This document shows positions 18,156-27,062 of a DNA stretch of 64,000 nucleotides, one piece after another. The translations under genes and the position numbers were made by a program. The notes under the pieces were generated by a model. That model was not told where the DNA came from, did no database searches, and worked only from the letters and a program-made list of their open reading frames with translations. The stretch is from CAYWMD01 sp964458575 (GTDB lineage: Bacteria > Verrucomicrobiota > Verrucomicrobiia > Limisphaerales > JADLHS01), in assembly GCA_964458575.1 (NCBI GenBank), contig CAYWMD010000002.1, positions 62,001-126,000 of the forward strand. Reading direction: 5' to 3'. Position 1 is the first letter of the stretch, and each line of letters begins with the position of its first letter.

Positions 18156-18725
18156 TCAGGCTTCCTTCACCACCAGACGGGCCTTCAACGGGATCGCGGT
18201 GCTGATGTTGAAATAATTTGGCGACGTGGCCATCACCGTGCGATGGATTTTCTCGAACTGCTCCGGCGTGCCGTTGCCCTTGATGTGAACGGTGTAGCGA
18301 AGCTGGTCGTAACCCGGCTTCACGGTCGGGTCAATGCCCAGGAAACCGCGCAAATCAATGTCGCCTTCCGTTTCGATGCGCAATTCCTCCAGCTCGATGC
18401 CCTCGTGGGCGCAAGCTGCGCTGTAGCCGACAATCATGCACGCGTTCAACGCGGCCATCAGATGTTCCTGCGGATTGGCGAACTGGTTCGTGCCGCACAG
18501 TTGCAACGGCTCGTCAACTTTGATGGTGAAGTCCTTCGCGATTTCCTCGTCGCCGATCACGCAGCGCTGCACCCGCGTGTCCGAGCGCGTGCCGCCGCGC
18601 CAGTGCGTGGCGACTTCCCAATGTGTCATGCCTTTGGCGGGGTCGTTCGTGATGGCTTCCACCGTTGCGCGCAACGCGTCGGTGTTGATGCCGTTGAGAA
18701 TGGTTGGTTCTGCGACTGTTGTCAT
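18156..18725 (-). CDS. OsmC-family protein
   Basis: The 189-residue protein matches the OsmC/Ohr fold. Motifs are WEVATHWRGGTRSDTRV near residue 40, FANPQEHLMAALNACMIVGYS near 95 (FANPQEHLMAALNAC contains the peroxidatic-type Cys) and the C-terminal sheet. Family members reduce organic hydroperoxides using two cysteines. The second cysteine in the canonical helix is clear; the first is less certain (candidates in VQRCVIGDEE and LQLCGTNQ). The ATG at 18725 is chosen over an upstream extension to 18839, which is basic and unlike the family. It heads the OsmC-methyltransferase-TPR run. A role in oxidative stress defence is inferred. Confidence 0.82.
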   Translation of the reverse strand: MTTVAEPTILNGINTDALRATVEAITNDPAKGMTHWEVATHWRGGTRSDTRVQRCVIGDEEIAKDFTIKVDEPLQLCGTNQFANPQEHLMAALNACMIVGYSAACAHEGIELEELRIETEGDIDLRGFLGIDPTVKPGYDQLRYTVHIKGNGTPEQFEKIHRTVMATSPNYFNISTAIPLKARLVVKEA

Positions 18726-18879
18726 AATTGTCTGCTTTCGTTTTAGTTTTGGTTTTGTTGCTCGCATTCGGGTTTTCCGGTGCGATGCCAACCCTTTTGC
18801 TCGTCGCGTGCCAACGATGCCGATGAGCAGAAACACCAAGAATTACAGGGGATTTTGAAGATGTGGGGGCAATGAGAAG

Positions 18880-18915
18880 CTCGCGAGATTTCGCGAGTCG
18901 CGGAAATTCGCGAAT
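18880..18915. promoter_or_regulatory. Cluster of TCGCGA palindromes upstream of the OsmC gene
   Basis: Three TCGCGA cores lie at 18881, 18891 and 18908. The first is within the 8-bp palindrome CTCGCGAG and the third within the perfect 10-bp palindrome ATTCGCGAAT. The first two can also pair with each other as a 7-bp hairpin (18880-18886 with 18891-18897). The cluster sits in the 208-base gap between the phosphatase stop and the OsmC start, so it could be an operator or a weak terminator hairpin. Confidence 0.35.
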
Positions 18916-18933
18916 GGTCTTTACGGGAAATCG

Positions 18934-19611
18934 TCAGCGCGAAGGCGAAAGTCGTCCTTCGCGCGCGTCGCAACGCTCGTTCGCCTGCCAGAAATCGCCG
19001 CTCTCGACATCTAAACAAGTAAGCCACTTGCCAGAACCCACACCAGTGTCAATGCACGCAGAGCACTCGCCGCGAGTTGGCCATCCAGAAGGTTGTGGGG
19101 TATGGCCGCAGATCACCATCTTGCCGGATTTGTGTCGCAAACGCTGATCGTATTGCTCCCAAAAAAGCGCGTAGTCAGGTTGATCTGGCATGTCCAAGTC
19201 CGGTATCACCGTTGCATGAACAAAATTGTGCGTTTCAGTTTCGTACCAAGCACGACTGTTCTCAAAAAACTGCCAGTGATCTTCGGGAATAGCATGCTGC
19301 CAGTCATATACTCCCCAGGCGCCATACGATCGCAACGCCTCGTCTCCACCATAGGAACTCCAAAGTTGCGCTTGGAGGGGATCTTGTCTTGCCGAAAGAA
19401 CCATGGCCTCATGGTTACCACGTAACGCAACCGTGGGCTGCTCTCGACTGTGCTGAATTACACTTGATACCACTCCTCTTGAATCAGGGCCTCGGTCAAC
19501 GTAGTCACCCAAAAAGATCAGAAAATCGTCCGACGTAATCCCTGCTGCCTTAGTCAACGTGTTCAATGCTGACAGACATCCATGAATGTCACCGATTGCT
19601 AGAGTTCGCAT
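18934..19611 (-). CDS. Serine/threonine-type metallophosphatase (PPP family)
   Basis: The 225-residue protein has all PPP-family signatures: GDIHGC (residues 7-12), GDYVDRGPDS (about 35-44) and LRGNHE (about 65-70), followed by the later metal His in ICGHTP. It resembles bacterial PrpA/ApaH-like enzymes that remove phosphate from Ser/Thr proteins or hydrolyse dinucleoside polyphosphates. The ATG at 19611 places GDIHG at the usual distance from the N-terminus. It starts 11 bases after the sigma-54 activator stop on the same strand, so cotranscription is likely. Base composition appears more balanced (less GC-rich third positions) than its neighbours, which may indicate acquisition by transfer. 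Confidence 0.88.
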   Translation of the reverse strand: MRTLAIGDIHGCLSALNTLTKAAGITSDDFLIFLGDYVDRGPDSRGVVSSVIQHSREQPTVALRGNHEAMVLSARQDPLQAQLWSSYGGDEALRSYGAWGVYDWQHAIPEDHWQFFENSRAWYETETHNFVHATVIPDLDMPDQPDYALFWEQYDQRLRHKSGKMVICGHTPQPSGWPTRGECSACIDTGVGSGKWLTCLDVESGDFWQANERCDAREGRLSPSR

Positions 19612-19622
19612 TGGCACAAATC

Positions 19623-21527
19623 TTAGCCACGCGGTCTTTGGATTCCCAGTGCCTTCATGCGGGAACTGAGCGTGGAAGCCGCCAAGCCCAGCCGTTGAGC
19701 GGCGCCGTTTTCTCCGGAGACCTTTCCACCGCACGCGGTCAGCGCACGCTCGATGTTGGCGCGCTCGATGGATTCGAGTTCCTGCACGCTCATGATGCGC
19801 GCTTCCGGGCCGTCACCGTTCTCGTTGCGCGGCGGCGCGGGTGCCGCAGTGGCCGGCATTGCCCGGATCAGTTCGAGCCGCGATCCCGGCGAGAGAATGA
19901 TGGCACGCTCGATGACGTTTTGCAGCTCGCGCACGTTTCCCGGCCAGGAATAATCCTGCAACCGCCGAAAGTCATCGGGATGAATCGGATCAAGTCGCCG
20001 GCCCATGCGACGGGCGTAACGTTCGGCAAAGGCGCGAGCAAGCAATGCCACGTCGTTGCCGCGCTCGCGCAGCGGTGGAACGCGCAGCGGAAAAACGTTG
20101 AGCCGATAGAAAAGGTCTTCGCGGAATTTTCCCTCGCGCACCATGGCCTCCAGGTCGCGATTTGTAGCCGCGACTACACGCACGTCCACCTTGCGCGTGC
20201 GCGCGCTGCCCAGCGGCTCGAACTCGCCTTCCTGTAGAACTCGCAGCAGTTTCGCCTGCAAATCCAGGGGCAATTCGCCGACTTCATCGAGGAAGATCGT
20301 GCCGCCGTCGGCCAGTGCGAACCGGCCCTCGCGCCGCGCCGTGGCGCCGGTGAAGGCGCCGCGTTCGTGACCGAAGAATTCGCTTTCCATCAGCGTACCG
20401 GGAATGGCCGCGCAGTTGACGCGCACGAGCGGCTTGTCTTTTCGCCCGCCGGCCTGATGGATCGAACGTGCGATGAGTTCTTTGCCCGTGCCGGTTTCGC
20501 CGAAGATCAGCACCGTGGCATCCGTCACCGCTACGCGTTTCAGCGATTCGAACAGTTCCTTCATCGCCGCGCTGGCGCCGAGCATGTCGCCCATGCCGGC
20601 GATGTCGCGGACACTTTCACGTAGGTATTCGGTTTCTTCCGCGAGGAGGGCGATCTTTCGTTCGGCGGCGAGCCGCTCGTCCACGTTCCGCAAAATGACG
20701 GTGTGAAAAATCTGGCCGCGATTGGAAAACCGGGAAATGGTGGCTTCCGCGGGGAACAGGGTCTTGTCCCAGCGAAGCACCGGAAAACTTTGCGGAATCC
20801 ATAATTGCCGCCGCCCGGTGGTGTCGGCATCCAGTTCTTTGACGAAGCCGTTGAATTGCGCCACGCTTTCCGGCGGCAGGAAATCGCGCAGGTTTTCCCC
20901 CAACAAATCCTCCGCTGTGCAGCCGAACAGCCGCTCCGCCGCGGGATTGACGCGCGTGATTTCGCCGGTCGCGTTCAGAACCACGACGGCGTCCATCGCG
21001 CTGTCCAGCAATGCGGTGAGTTCTTCCTCGCGCTGACGAACTTCGGATTCCTGCCGGATACGCCGCTGTTCCCCGGCGGCGCGGGCCGCAAAAATCTCGA
21101 ACAAGGAAATCAAGCGCGGATCGGCAGCCAGCGGCTTGTTGTCGAGGACGGAAAGATGGCCAATCACTTCGCCGCCTGGGTCCAGCAGTGGCAGACCCAG
21201 ATAGCTGACCGCGTTGACCGCACGGATGTCGGGATCGCCTGGATAAAGTTCGAGCAGCCGGTCGGGGATGTGGACCAGTTTTTTTGACTCCACCACGGGC
21301 GCACAGGCCGTGCCGGCGATGTCGTACTCGAAGTTTTCTACAAACCTGCCATTAAGCCAGAAAGCGTACGCCCGCAGCCGTTTCTTCTCCGGAAAATATT
21401 CCGTGACCCACGCGCCAATCGTGCCCATCACCGTCGCGAGGTTCTTTACCAGCGCGCGAAAAAACTCGACGCCGGTTTCTGAAACCGTGCCTTCGACAAC
21501 CAGACGCAACGCCGCTTCGTCTTTCAT
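19623..21527 (-). CDS. Sigma-54-dependent activator with GAF and PAS sensor domains
   Basis: The 634-residue regulator has an N-terminal GAF-like domain (about 5-165), a PAS domain (about 170-290, GEITRVNPAAERLFGCTAED), an AAA+ sigma-54 interaction domain (about 320-550) and a C-terminal Fis-type helix-turn-helix (RLGLAASTLSSRMKALGI). The AAA+ domain shows Walker A GETGTGKE, the sigma-54 loop GAFTGA, Walker B GGTIFLDEVGEL and the R-finger region. It should activate transcription by RpoN-RNA polymerase on sensing a small molecule through GAF/PAS. No receiver domain is present, so control by phosphorelay is unlikely. The ATG at 21527 starts the GAF domain. Targets are not evident; no convincing -24/-12 promoter was found nearby. 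Confidence 0.92.
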   Translation of the reverse strand: MKDEAALRLVVEGTVSETGVEFFRALVKNLATVMGTIGAWVTEYFPEKKRLRAYAFWLNGRFVENFEYDIAGTACAPVVESKKLVHIPDRLLELYPGDPDIRAVNAVSYLGLPLLDPGGEVIGHLSVLDNKPLAADPRLISLFEIFAARAAGEQRRIRQESEVRQREEELTALLDSAMDAVVVLNATGEITRVNPAAERLFGCTAEDLLGENLRDFLPPESVAQFNGFVKELDADTTGRRQLWIPQSFPVLRWDKTLFPAEATISRFSNRGQIFHTVILRNVDERLAAERKIALLAEETEYLRESVRDIAGMGDMLGASAAMKELFESLKRVAVTDATVLIFGETGTGKELIARSIHQAGGRKDKPLVRVNCAAIPGTLMESEFFGHERGAFTGATARREGRFALADGGTIFLDEVGELPLDLQAKLLRVLQEGEFEPLGSARTRKVDVRVVAATNRDLEAMVREGKFREDLFYRLNVFPLRVPPLRERGNDVALLARAFAERYARRMGRRLDPIHPDDFRRLQDYSWPGNVRELQNVIERAIILSPGSRLELIRAMPATAAPAPPRNENGDGPEARIMSVQELESIERANIERALTACGGKVSGENGAAQRLGLAASTLSSRMKALGIQRPRG

Positions 21528-21838
21528 GGCTTCCAATGGGTGATTATGCGGGGACAAGATAGCGGGGTTTCACGGGATTGGAAACCCATTTGCCATTATT
21601 CTGCGCCGGACGGGCGCAATTTGGCGCTGCCGCCGGAACGCGATAGTCTCCATCTGCAGCGGCCCGGAATTCACTGGCGCTGCGAGTTGAGGACAACTTG
21701 CGCTTCCCCTCCAATTTGGCAACGATGTCGCCTGTGGCCAATTGTGTCCGGCGATACTTTTCCGTTGATTGCCAAGAAGCTTAATCCAATGATTGTTGCA
21801 CAGTCGTCAGCTTGAGCTTTAGCGAACCAATACCAACG
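21528..21838. other. 311-base divergent intergenic region
   Basis: This region separates the start codons of the sigma-54 activator (minus) and the metallophosphoesterase (plus) and presumably holds both promoters. I see no clear sigma-70 or sigma-54 promoter by eye. It contains one copy of the palindromic 62-nt dispersed element (21642-21703). Confidence 0.6.
21642..21703 (+). repeat. Palindromic 62-nt dispersed element, copy B
   Basis: Ungapped hand alignment to 59022-59083 gives about 47 of 62 identical bases, with a core GCTGCGAGTTG-N-GGACAAC-N-TGCGC matching at all but the two N positions. It contains two short hairpin-forming palindromes (CTGCAG and GCGAGTTG/CAACTTGC). It lies in noncoding DNA between divergent genes, as expected for a REP- or MITE-like element. 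Confidence 0.6.
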
Positions 21839-22681
21839 ATGTCATTACCCAGCGCGCAATCCAAACCGCCGTCGAAATATTCCCGCCGCGAGTGGTTTGG
21901 CGTCAGTGCCGGGACGTTGTTGTCATTGGGCCTCTGGCCCGGATGCGCCCGATTCGGCGATAGCGGCCGCGGCGGAAGCTTTTCGTTCGTGGTCGTCAAC
22001 GACACGCATTACCAAAGCGACAAATGCGGCGCATGGTTCGAGCGGGTCGCGGCCTCCGTCAAGTCGCAGCACCCAAAACCTGAATTCTGCCTCATGGTTG
22101 GCGATCTGGCCGAGCATGGCACACAGGCCGAGTTGGGTGCGATGCGCGATGCTTTGCGGTCGTTCGGCCTGCCGTATCACGCTGTCATCGGCAACCACGA
22201 CTATGTGAGCCCGATAAGTCGGCAACCTTACGACGAATTATTTCCGCACAACGTCAATTACCACTTCGTCCATCGCGGCTGGCAGTTCATTGGGTTGGAT
22301 TCCAGCGAAGGAATGAGCTACCGAAACACGCGCATCCAGCCGGCCACGTTTCAATGGTTGGATAAAACCCTGCCGAAGTTGAATAAGGCTCAACCGACCG
22401 TCGTTTTCACGCACTTTCCCTTGGGAGACGGCGTGCTGATGCGCCCCATGAATGCGGACGATCTGTTGTCGCGGTTTCTGGAATTCAACCTGGTGGCGGT
22501 TTACAACGGCCACTTCCATGGCTTTACCGAGCGGACGTTCCGGGAGACAGTGTTGACGACGAACAAATGCTGCGCCATCAGCCGCGCCAACCACGACGGC
22601 ACGAAGGAGAAGGGCTATTTCCTATGCACAGCTTTCGCCGGCGGCATCCAGCGGGAATTTGTCGAGGTCAAACCAGATTGA
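21839..22681 (+). CDS. Exported metallophosphoesterase
   Basis: The 280-residue protein is a calcineurin-like phosphoesterase: VVVNDTHYQ (metal Asp and His, about 50-58), MVGDLAEHG (about 86-94), VIGNHDY (about 116-122), VFTHFPLGD (about 191-199) and NGHFHGF (about 225-231). The N-terminus has a possible Tat or lipoprotein signal: YSRREWFGVSAGTLLSLGLWPGCARFG, which contains a twin arginine (SRREWF) and a possible lipobox cysteine (WPGC). It is therefore exported, possibly lipid-anchored. I chose the ATG at 21839 over the upstream TTG at 21812. The substrate could be a phosphodiester, nucleotide or phospholipid and cannot be fixed from sequence. Confidence 0.85.
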   Translation: MSLPSAQSKPPSKYSRREWFGVSAGTLLSLGLWPGCARFGDSGRGGSFSFVVVNDTHYQSDKCGAWFERVAASVKSQHPKPEFCLMVGDLAEHGTQAELGAMRDALRSFGLPYHAVIGNHDYVSPISRQPYDELFPHNVNYHFVHRGWQFIGLDSSEGMSYRNTRIQPATFQWLDKTLPKLNKAQPTVVFTHFPLGDGVLMRPMNADDLLSRFLEFNLVAVYNGHFHGFTERTFRETVLTTNKCCAISRANHDGTKEKGYFLCTAFAGGIQREFVEVKPD

Positions 22682-22714
22682 AATCGGGTATCGGATCCTG
22701 AATTCTGCCGGGGC

Positions 22715-23098
22715 TCAACCTCCCGGCAATTGCGCAAGATTCAGAAAGGCATTCTCGCCTGATTGACCGAGGGAAAACCAGCGGTTGTTGGGCAAACTGA
22801 GTAGTATCCACACGACCAGAAAGACCAAAGCCAGGACCACCAACCCAAGGAGCACCAGACTGCAGGCGGTCGAAGTGCGCTCGCGGGGCGGGTGCCGGTA
22901 TGCTTTGCCGGCCTTCGGTCGCTTGGAGATGGAGATGTCAAATATTCCGCGTTGGTCAAGGTAGTCACCCATGGCGTCGGTGCCCTTGACAAAGAGTGCC
23001 GCAAGCGCCACAACCAAAAGTGGCGTCGCCAGAATAATGAACACGACACCCCACGCTGCCATGGCGTTGCTGTCTTGGAGGTCGAAACCAGCATCCAT
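22715..23098 (-). CDS. Hypothetical membrane protein with two transmembrane helices
   Basis: The 127-residue protein has two hydrophobic segments, about residues 14-37 (WGVVFIILATPLLVVALAAL) and 78-101 (LVLLGLVVLALVFLVVWILL), joined by a basic, charged loop containing ISISKRPKAGKAYRHP. The protein should sit in the inner membrane with the loop in the cytoplasm. I recognise no family. I chose the ATG at 23098, where the N-terminus becomes plausible, over the longer frame from 23173. It is convergent with the metallophosphoesterase gene (33-base gap). Function unknown. Confidence 0.6.
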   Translation of the reverse strand: MDAGFDLQDSNAMAAWGVVFIILATPLLVVALAALFVKGTDAMGDYLDQRGIFDISISKRPKAGKAYRHPPRERTSTACSLVLLGLVVLALVFLVVWILLSLPNNRWFSLGQSGENAFLNLAQLPGG

Positions 23099-23378
23099 GT
23101 TGCGATTCTGCCCGCTGCCCTTCCCGGTGCAAGTGCGATTTTGAAGGCCGGAAGCCACCATCTCGGAATTCATACGGGGGGCGTTGTCGCCTTTCGGCTT
23201 CGCGATTGTGGTCGTAGTTCACATCGCCACGGGAATTTCGCTTCGAATGGGATCGACTTTTCCTTTGCCTGAATGTTGGAGCTTGGTAGTTTGCGGCTAG
23301 TTTTGAGACGAAAGTGGCGCGGGATTCTCGCGGGCACTGAGCACAATTAAACATCACCGGCACAACCACACGTCAGCC

Positions 23379-24416
<1,038 letters not shown>

Positions 24417-24478
24417 CCGGCCGGTGGCGTGGATACCGGTCCACTGCCGACCGAAAGCGCTCTGGAGTCACGGTGTGT

Positions 24479-24673
24479 ATGAATTCGGACAATCCGCTTG
24501 AAGGGCGCCGCGCCGCGTTTGTCACGGCGCAGTCGACCGCAGTTCTGCAAGCGGCTGCCAGCGAAGGTGAGAATTCGCGCGATGCCTTTGGGCGGCTTTA
24601 CTGCGATCACTGGTATCCGCTCTATGCCTACATTCGCCCGCGCGGCTATCCGCCTTCCGATGCGGAAGACTAG
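24479..24673 (+). pseudogene. Truncated ECF RNA polymerase sigma factor (N-terminal fragment)
   Basis: The 64-residue frame encodes FVTAQSTAVLQAAASEG, then FGRLYCDHWYPLYAYIRPRG and YPPSDAED, immediately followed by a TAG stop. This is the N-terminal region 2 start of planctomycete/verrucomicrobial ECF sigma factors, which continue from DAEDLTQ into the rest of region 2 and region 4. All DNA-binding parts are missing, and 10 bases later the oppositely oriented gene ends, so the rest has been lost. It is probably a dead remnant from a deletion or rearrangement. Confidence 0.72.
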
Positions 24674-24682
24674 CTGCCCCCT

Positions 24683-26056
24683 TCACCGTGAGGCAGACCA
24701 GGAGATGGATACCGTTGCCATGTTGGTCATCGCTACGGGTGGGTGATTCTTAAAGAAACGTCGCGCCGGATCATCCGTCAGATTGCGCACCGTCACCGTC
24801 GTGGGTTGGCCGGTGACGTCCAACGTTACCAGATTACCGTCCAGCCTGGCCGAAAGCGCTTTTCCGGATTCCACCTTGTATTTGGCAAGGTCGGCCGCGT
24901 TGGTCCCGTTGAGCCGCTTGTTGAAAACGATTGTGACCGTGTTGCTGGCGCCGGACGCGGACATGGGTTTCGGCGGCGCTTCGTAAATATCCCGCGACAG
25001 ATGGTATTCGTAGGCCGTAACGCCGGCGAATCCCGCTTCCTTGGCCGCCGCATCGCATTTCTGCATCCACTCACTGCCGCGACGGCACTTCTCGTGCGAA
25101 CCGATGTCCGCCTGCACGTGAATCGGAATCTTCGAGCCGGTGGCGCGGATGACATCCACGAACGGTTTGTAGCCGCGCACGTATTCCGGCGCGAGCCCGG
25201 GCTTCGTCCAATCCGGCCAGTCGGTTTGAATGACATAAAAATCTGGCTGCACGGTCTTGACCAGAAAATCCCCGGCTATTCCCTCCCACTCCTTGAGTTC
25301 AGCCACAGCTTTTGGAATATCATCGGCGATGCCCCAGACGCCAACTTTCAACTTGGGAAACTTCTCCCGCACGCCGCCCGGACCGTTGACGATGTCGTCC
25401 AAAAACGACGCCACGCTGCGGGCGCGGAATTCGATCCACGATTTGTAAAGTTTGCGGTTGGTTCGAAAGTGGTTCGGACTATTCGCATCCGTGAACTCAG
25501 GGATGGTTGATTCAGCGGGATACAACCGCAGGAAGGCCGCGCGACAATGGTCGCACAGGCAACCATAAGTTGGGTTCGCCGGTCCGTTGTAAGCCGGCCA
25601 GAACGATTCCATGATCTCAAAACCGTCGAACGAAATCCGCTGGAGCGTCGTGACAATCGCGTTCTTCTTCCAACGGCGGTTCTCCGGATGGTTCATGCAG
25701 AGATACGTGTAGCCTGTGACCGACGCCTTCGGGTCCTTGTGTTTCATTCTCCAACTATTCCATCCCGCCGGAAGGTCGCCGGTGCTGTACACGCCGTTTC
25801 CCAAGGTCGTGTAGGAGACGGTCAAGCCGGCTGCATGACACGCGTCCACGAACTTCGCGTTGGCCGCACTGTCCCGGACCACGAAATAACGCACCCACCC
25901 GTAGCCGTTGGCTTTCAACTCGGCGACGATGCTCTCCGGCGAACGATCCTGATAATAGGCGAAGCTGGGATCAACCTGAATTGATCGCGCACCAAAGTCC
26001 TGCGCCCCGGCGATCATCGCCGAACACAAACCCAAAAACGTAATGCCCCATTTCAT
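24683..26056 (-). CDS. Secreted TIM-barrel glycosidase-like protein with C-terminal Ig-like domain
   Basis: The 457-residue protein has a signal peptide (WGITFLGLCSAMIAGAQ). A TIM-barrel-like body follows with FDGFEIMESFWPAYNG and the cysteine cluster YGCLCDHCRAAFLRLYP, seen in hypothetical glycosyl hydrolases of this type. The last 90 residues (TVTIVFNKRLNGTNAADLAKY...) look like a bacterial Ig/SbsA-like domain. An extracellular glycan-degrading role is inferred; I could not assign a GH family or catalytic residues. The ATG at 26056 is chosen as the start of the signal peptide. It lies 26 bases after the HEAT-repeat gene on the same strand, so both are probably cotranscribed. Confidence 0.6.
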   Translation of the reverse strand: MKWGITFLGLCSAMIAGAQDFGARSIQVDPSFAYYQDRSPESIVAELKANGYGWVRYFVVRDSAANAKFVDACHAAGLTVSYTTLGNGVYSTGDLPAGWNSWRMKHKDPKASVTGYTYLCMNHPENRRWKKNAIVTTLQRISFDGFEIMESFWPAYNGPANPTYGCLCDHCRAAFLRLYPAESTIPEFTDANSPNHFRTNRKLYKSWIEFRARSVASFLDDIVNGPGGVREKFPKLKVGVWGIADDIPKAVAELKEWEGIAGDFLVKTVQPDFYVIQTDWPDWTKPGLAPEYVRGYKPFVDVIRATGSKIPIHVQADIGSHEKCRRGSEWMQKCDAAAKEAGFAGVTAYEYHLSRDIYEAPPKPMSASGASNTVTIVFNKRLNGTNAADLAKYKVESGKALSARLDGNLVTLDVTGQPTTVTVRNLTDDPARRFFKNHPPVAMTNMATVSISWSASR

Positions 26057-26082
26057 TTCAATCAGCGCCCGTTCGCACGATG

Positions 26083-27012
26083 TCATTTGACGTGCTGGGT
26101 TCGGAGACGCTTCAATACTTCAAGCGCAATCGCTTTTGTGTCCGAACTGTTGGTGAGCGGTTCAATCACGGGAATCGCCGCAGCGGCTTGGGCCCCAAAA
26201 CGCCCGAGCGCCCAAGCCGCGTCACGGCGCACGGCGAGGTTGGAGTTCGTCAGCGCGGCCATCAAAACCGGAACGACCTGCTCACCCTGCGTGTGGTACA
26301 GACCTAGAACTTGGATTGCACCGCAAGCTATGCCCTCGCTCACCGATGTTGTGAGGCTCATCAGAAACGGAATGACATTGGTCCCGGCGGCTGGATGCTG
26401 CCCCAACGCCCAGATGGCACACATCCCGGACCATTCAGCCCGACGCGGGGCATTGGTCAAAATCTCGATGCCCTCTGGCCCGATGGTGGCCAAGGCGTAA
26501 GCCGCTTCCTTGATCGAGGAGTGAAAGTAATTCGTGAACAGCAAACGCTTGAGTTCCGGCACTTCGGATCGGGCCAGCGGTCCCAAAGCGGCCAATCCCT
26601 GCGCAGCACGCCAACGCACGCGATCCTCCTCGGTGACGGCCCCAAAAAGCGGGTTCATACCCGTACCGCGTTCGATCAGGCGATTGGCCCGGTCCCAAAA
26701 TTTTGTTCGGAACGACTCGCTTTGAACCGTCGCGTGAATATCCCTCATGAGAAACGGCAACGCATTCGTGCCTATCGCACGGATGGCCTCAGCGGCCTCG
26801 ATTTGCCGTGGCGTGGGTGAAGGCAACGCCGAGGAACTGATCCCGAAAGCCTGCCCATCGTCGAGCCGCTTCAGCCAGTGCGTGAGCGTCCTGCCGCGAT
26901 AGACCGGTTCCTTACGCCCTCGGCTTGGGACAAGCAAGAGGCCAACGGCAACGACAATGCACACAACGATACTCCCAAGGATGAATTTCCTTGGTTCAAA
27001 CTTCCCGAGCAA
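26083..27012 (-). CDS. Membrane-anchored HEAT-repeat protein
   Basis: The 309-residue protein has one N-terminal transmembrane segment (ILGSIVVCIVVAVGLLLVP) and then alpha-helical HEAT/PBS-lyase-like repeats. Examples are RWRAAQGLAALGPLARSEVP, SSIKEAAYALATIGPEG and NLAVRRDAAWALGRFG. Such repeats mediate protein contacts. The start is a TTG at 27012 because no ATG or GTG lies in frame before an upstream stop, and the hydrophobic anchor begins just after it. The neighbours on the same strand are the cupin gene (50 bases upstream) and the TIM-barrel gene (26 bases downstream). Its partner is unknown. Confidence 0.7.
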   Translation of the reverse strand: MLGKFEPRKFILGSIVVCIVVAVGLLLVPSRGRKEPVYRGRTLTHWLKRLDDGQAFGISSSALPSPTPRQIEAAEAIRAIGTNALPFLMRDIHATVQSESFRTKFWDRANRLIERGTGMNPLFGAVTEEDRVRWRAAQGLAALGPLARSEVPELKRLLFTNYFHSSIKEAAYALATIGPEGIEILTNAPRRAEWSGMCAIWALGQHPAAGTNVIPFLMSLTTSVSEGIACGAIQVLGLYHTQGEQVVPVLMAALTNSNLAVRRDAAWALGRFGAQAAAAIPVIEPLTNSSDTKAIALEVLKRLRTQHVK

Positions 27013-27062
27013 AATACGGAGGGTAACCTTGTTCGCCTTGATTCAGCGAACAAGTCGCAGGG

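Noticed and set aside
21528..21838. Possible sigma-54 (-24/-12) promoter between the activator and phosphoesterase genes
   Set aside because: No spaced GG/GC pair with adequate consensus could be found by eye.
24479..24673. Complete small regulatory protein
   Set aside because: The sequence is the N-terminal start of an ECF sigma factor that ends abruptly, not a finished small protein.
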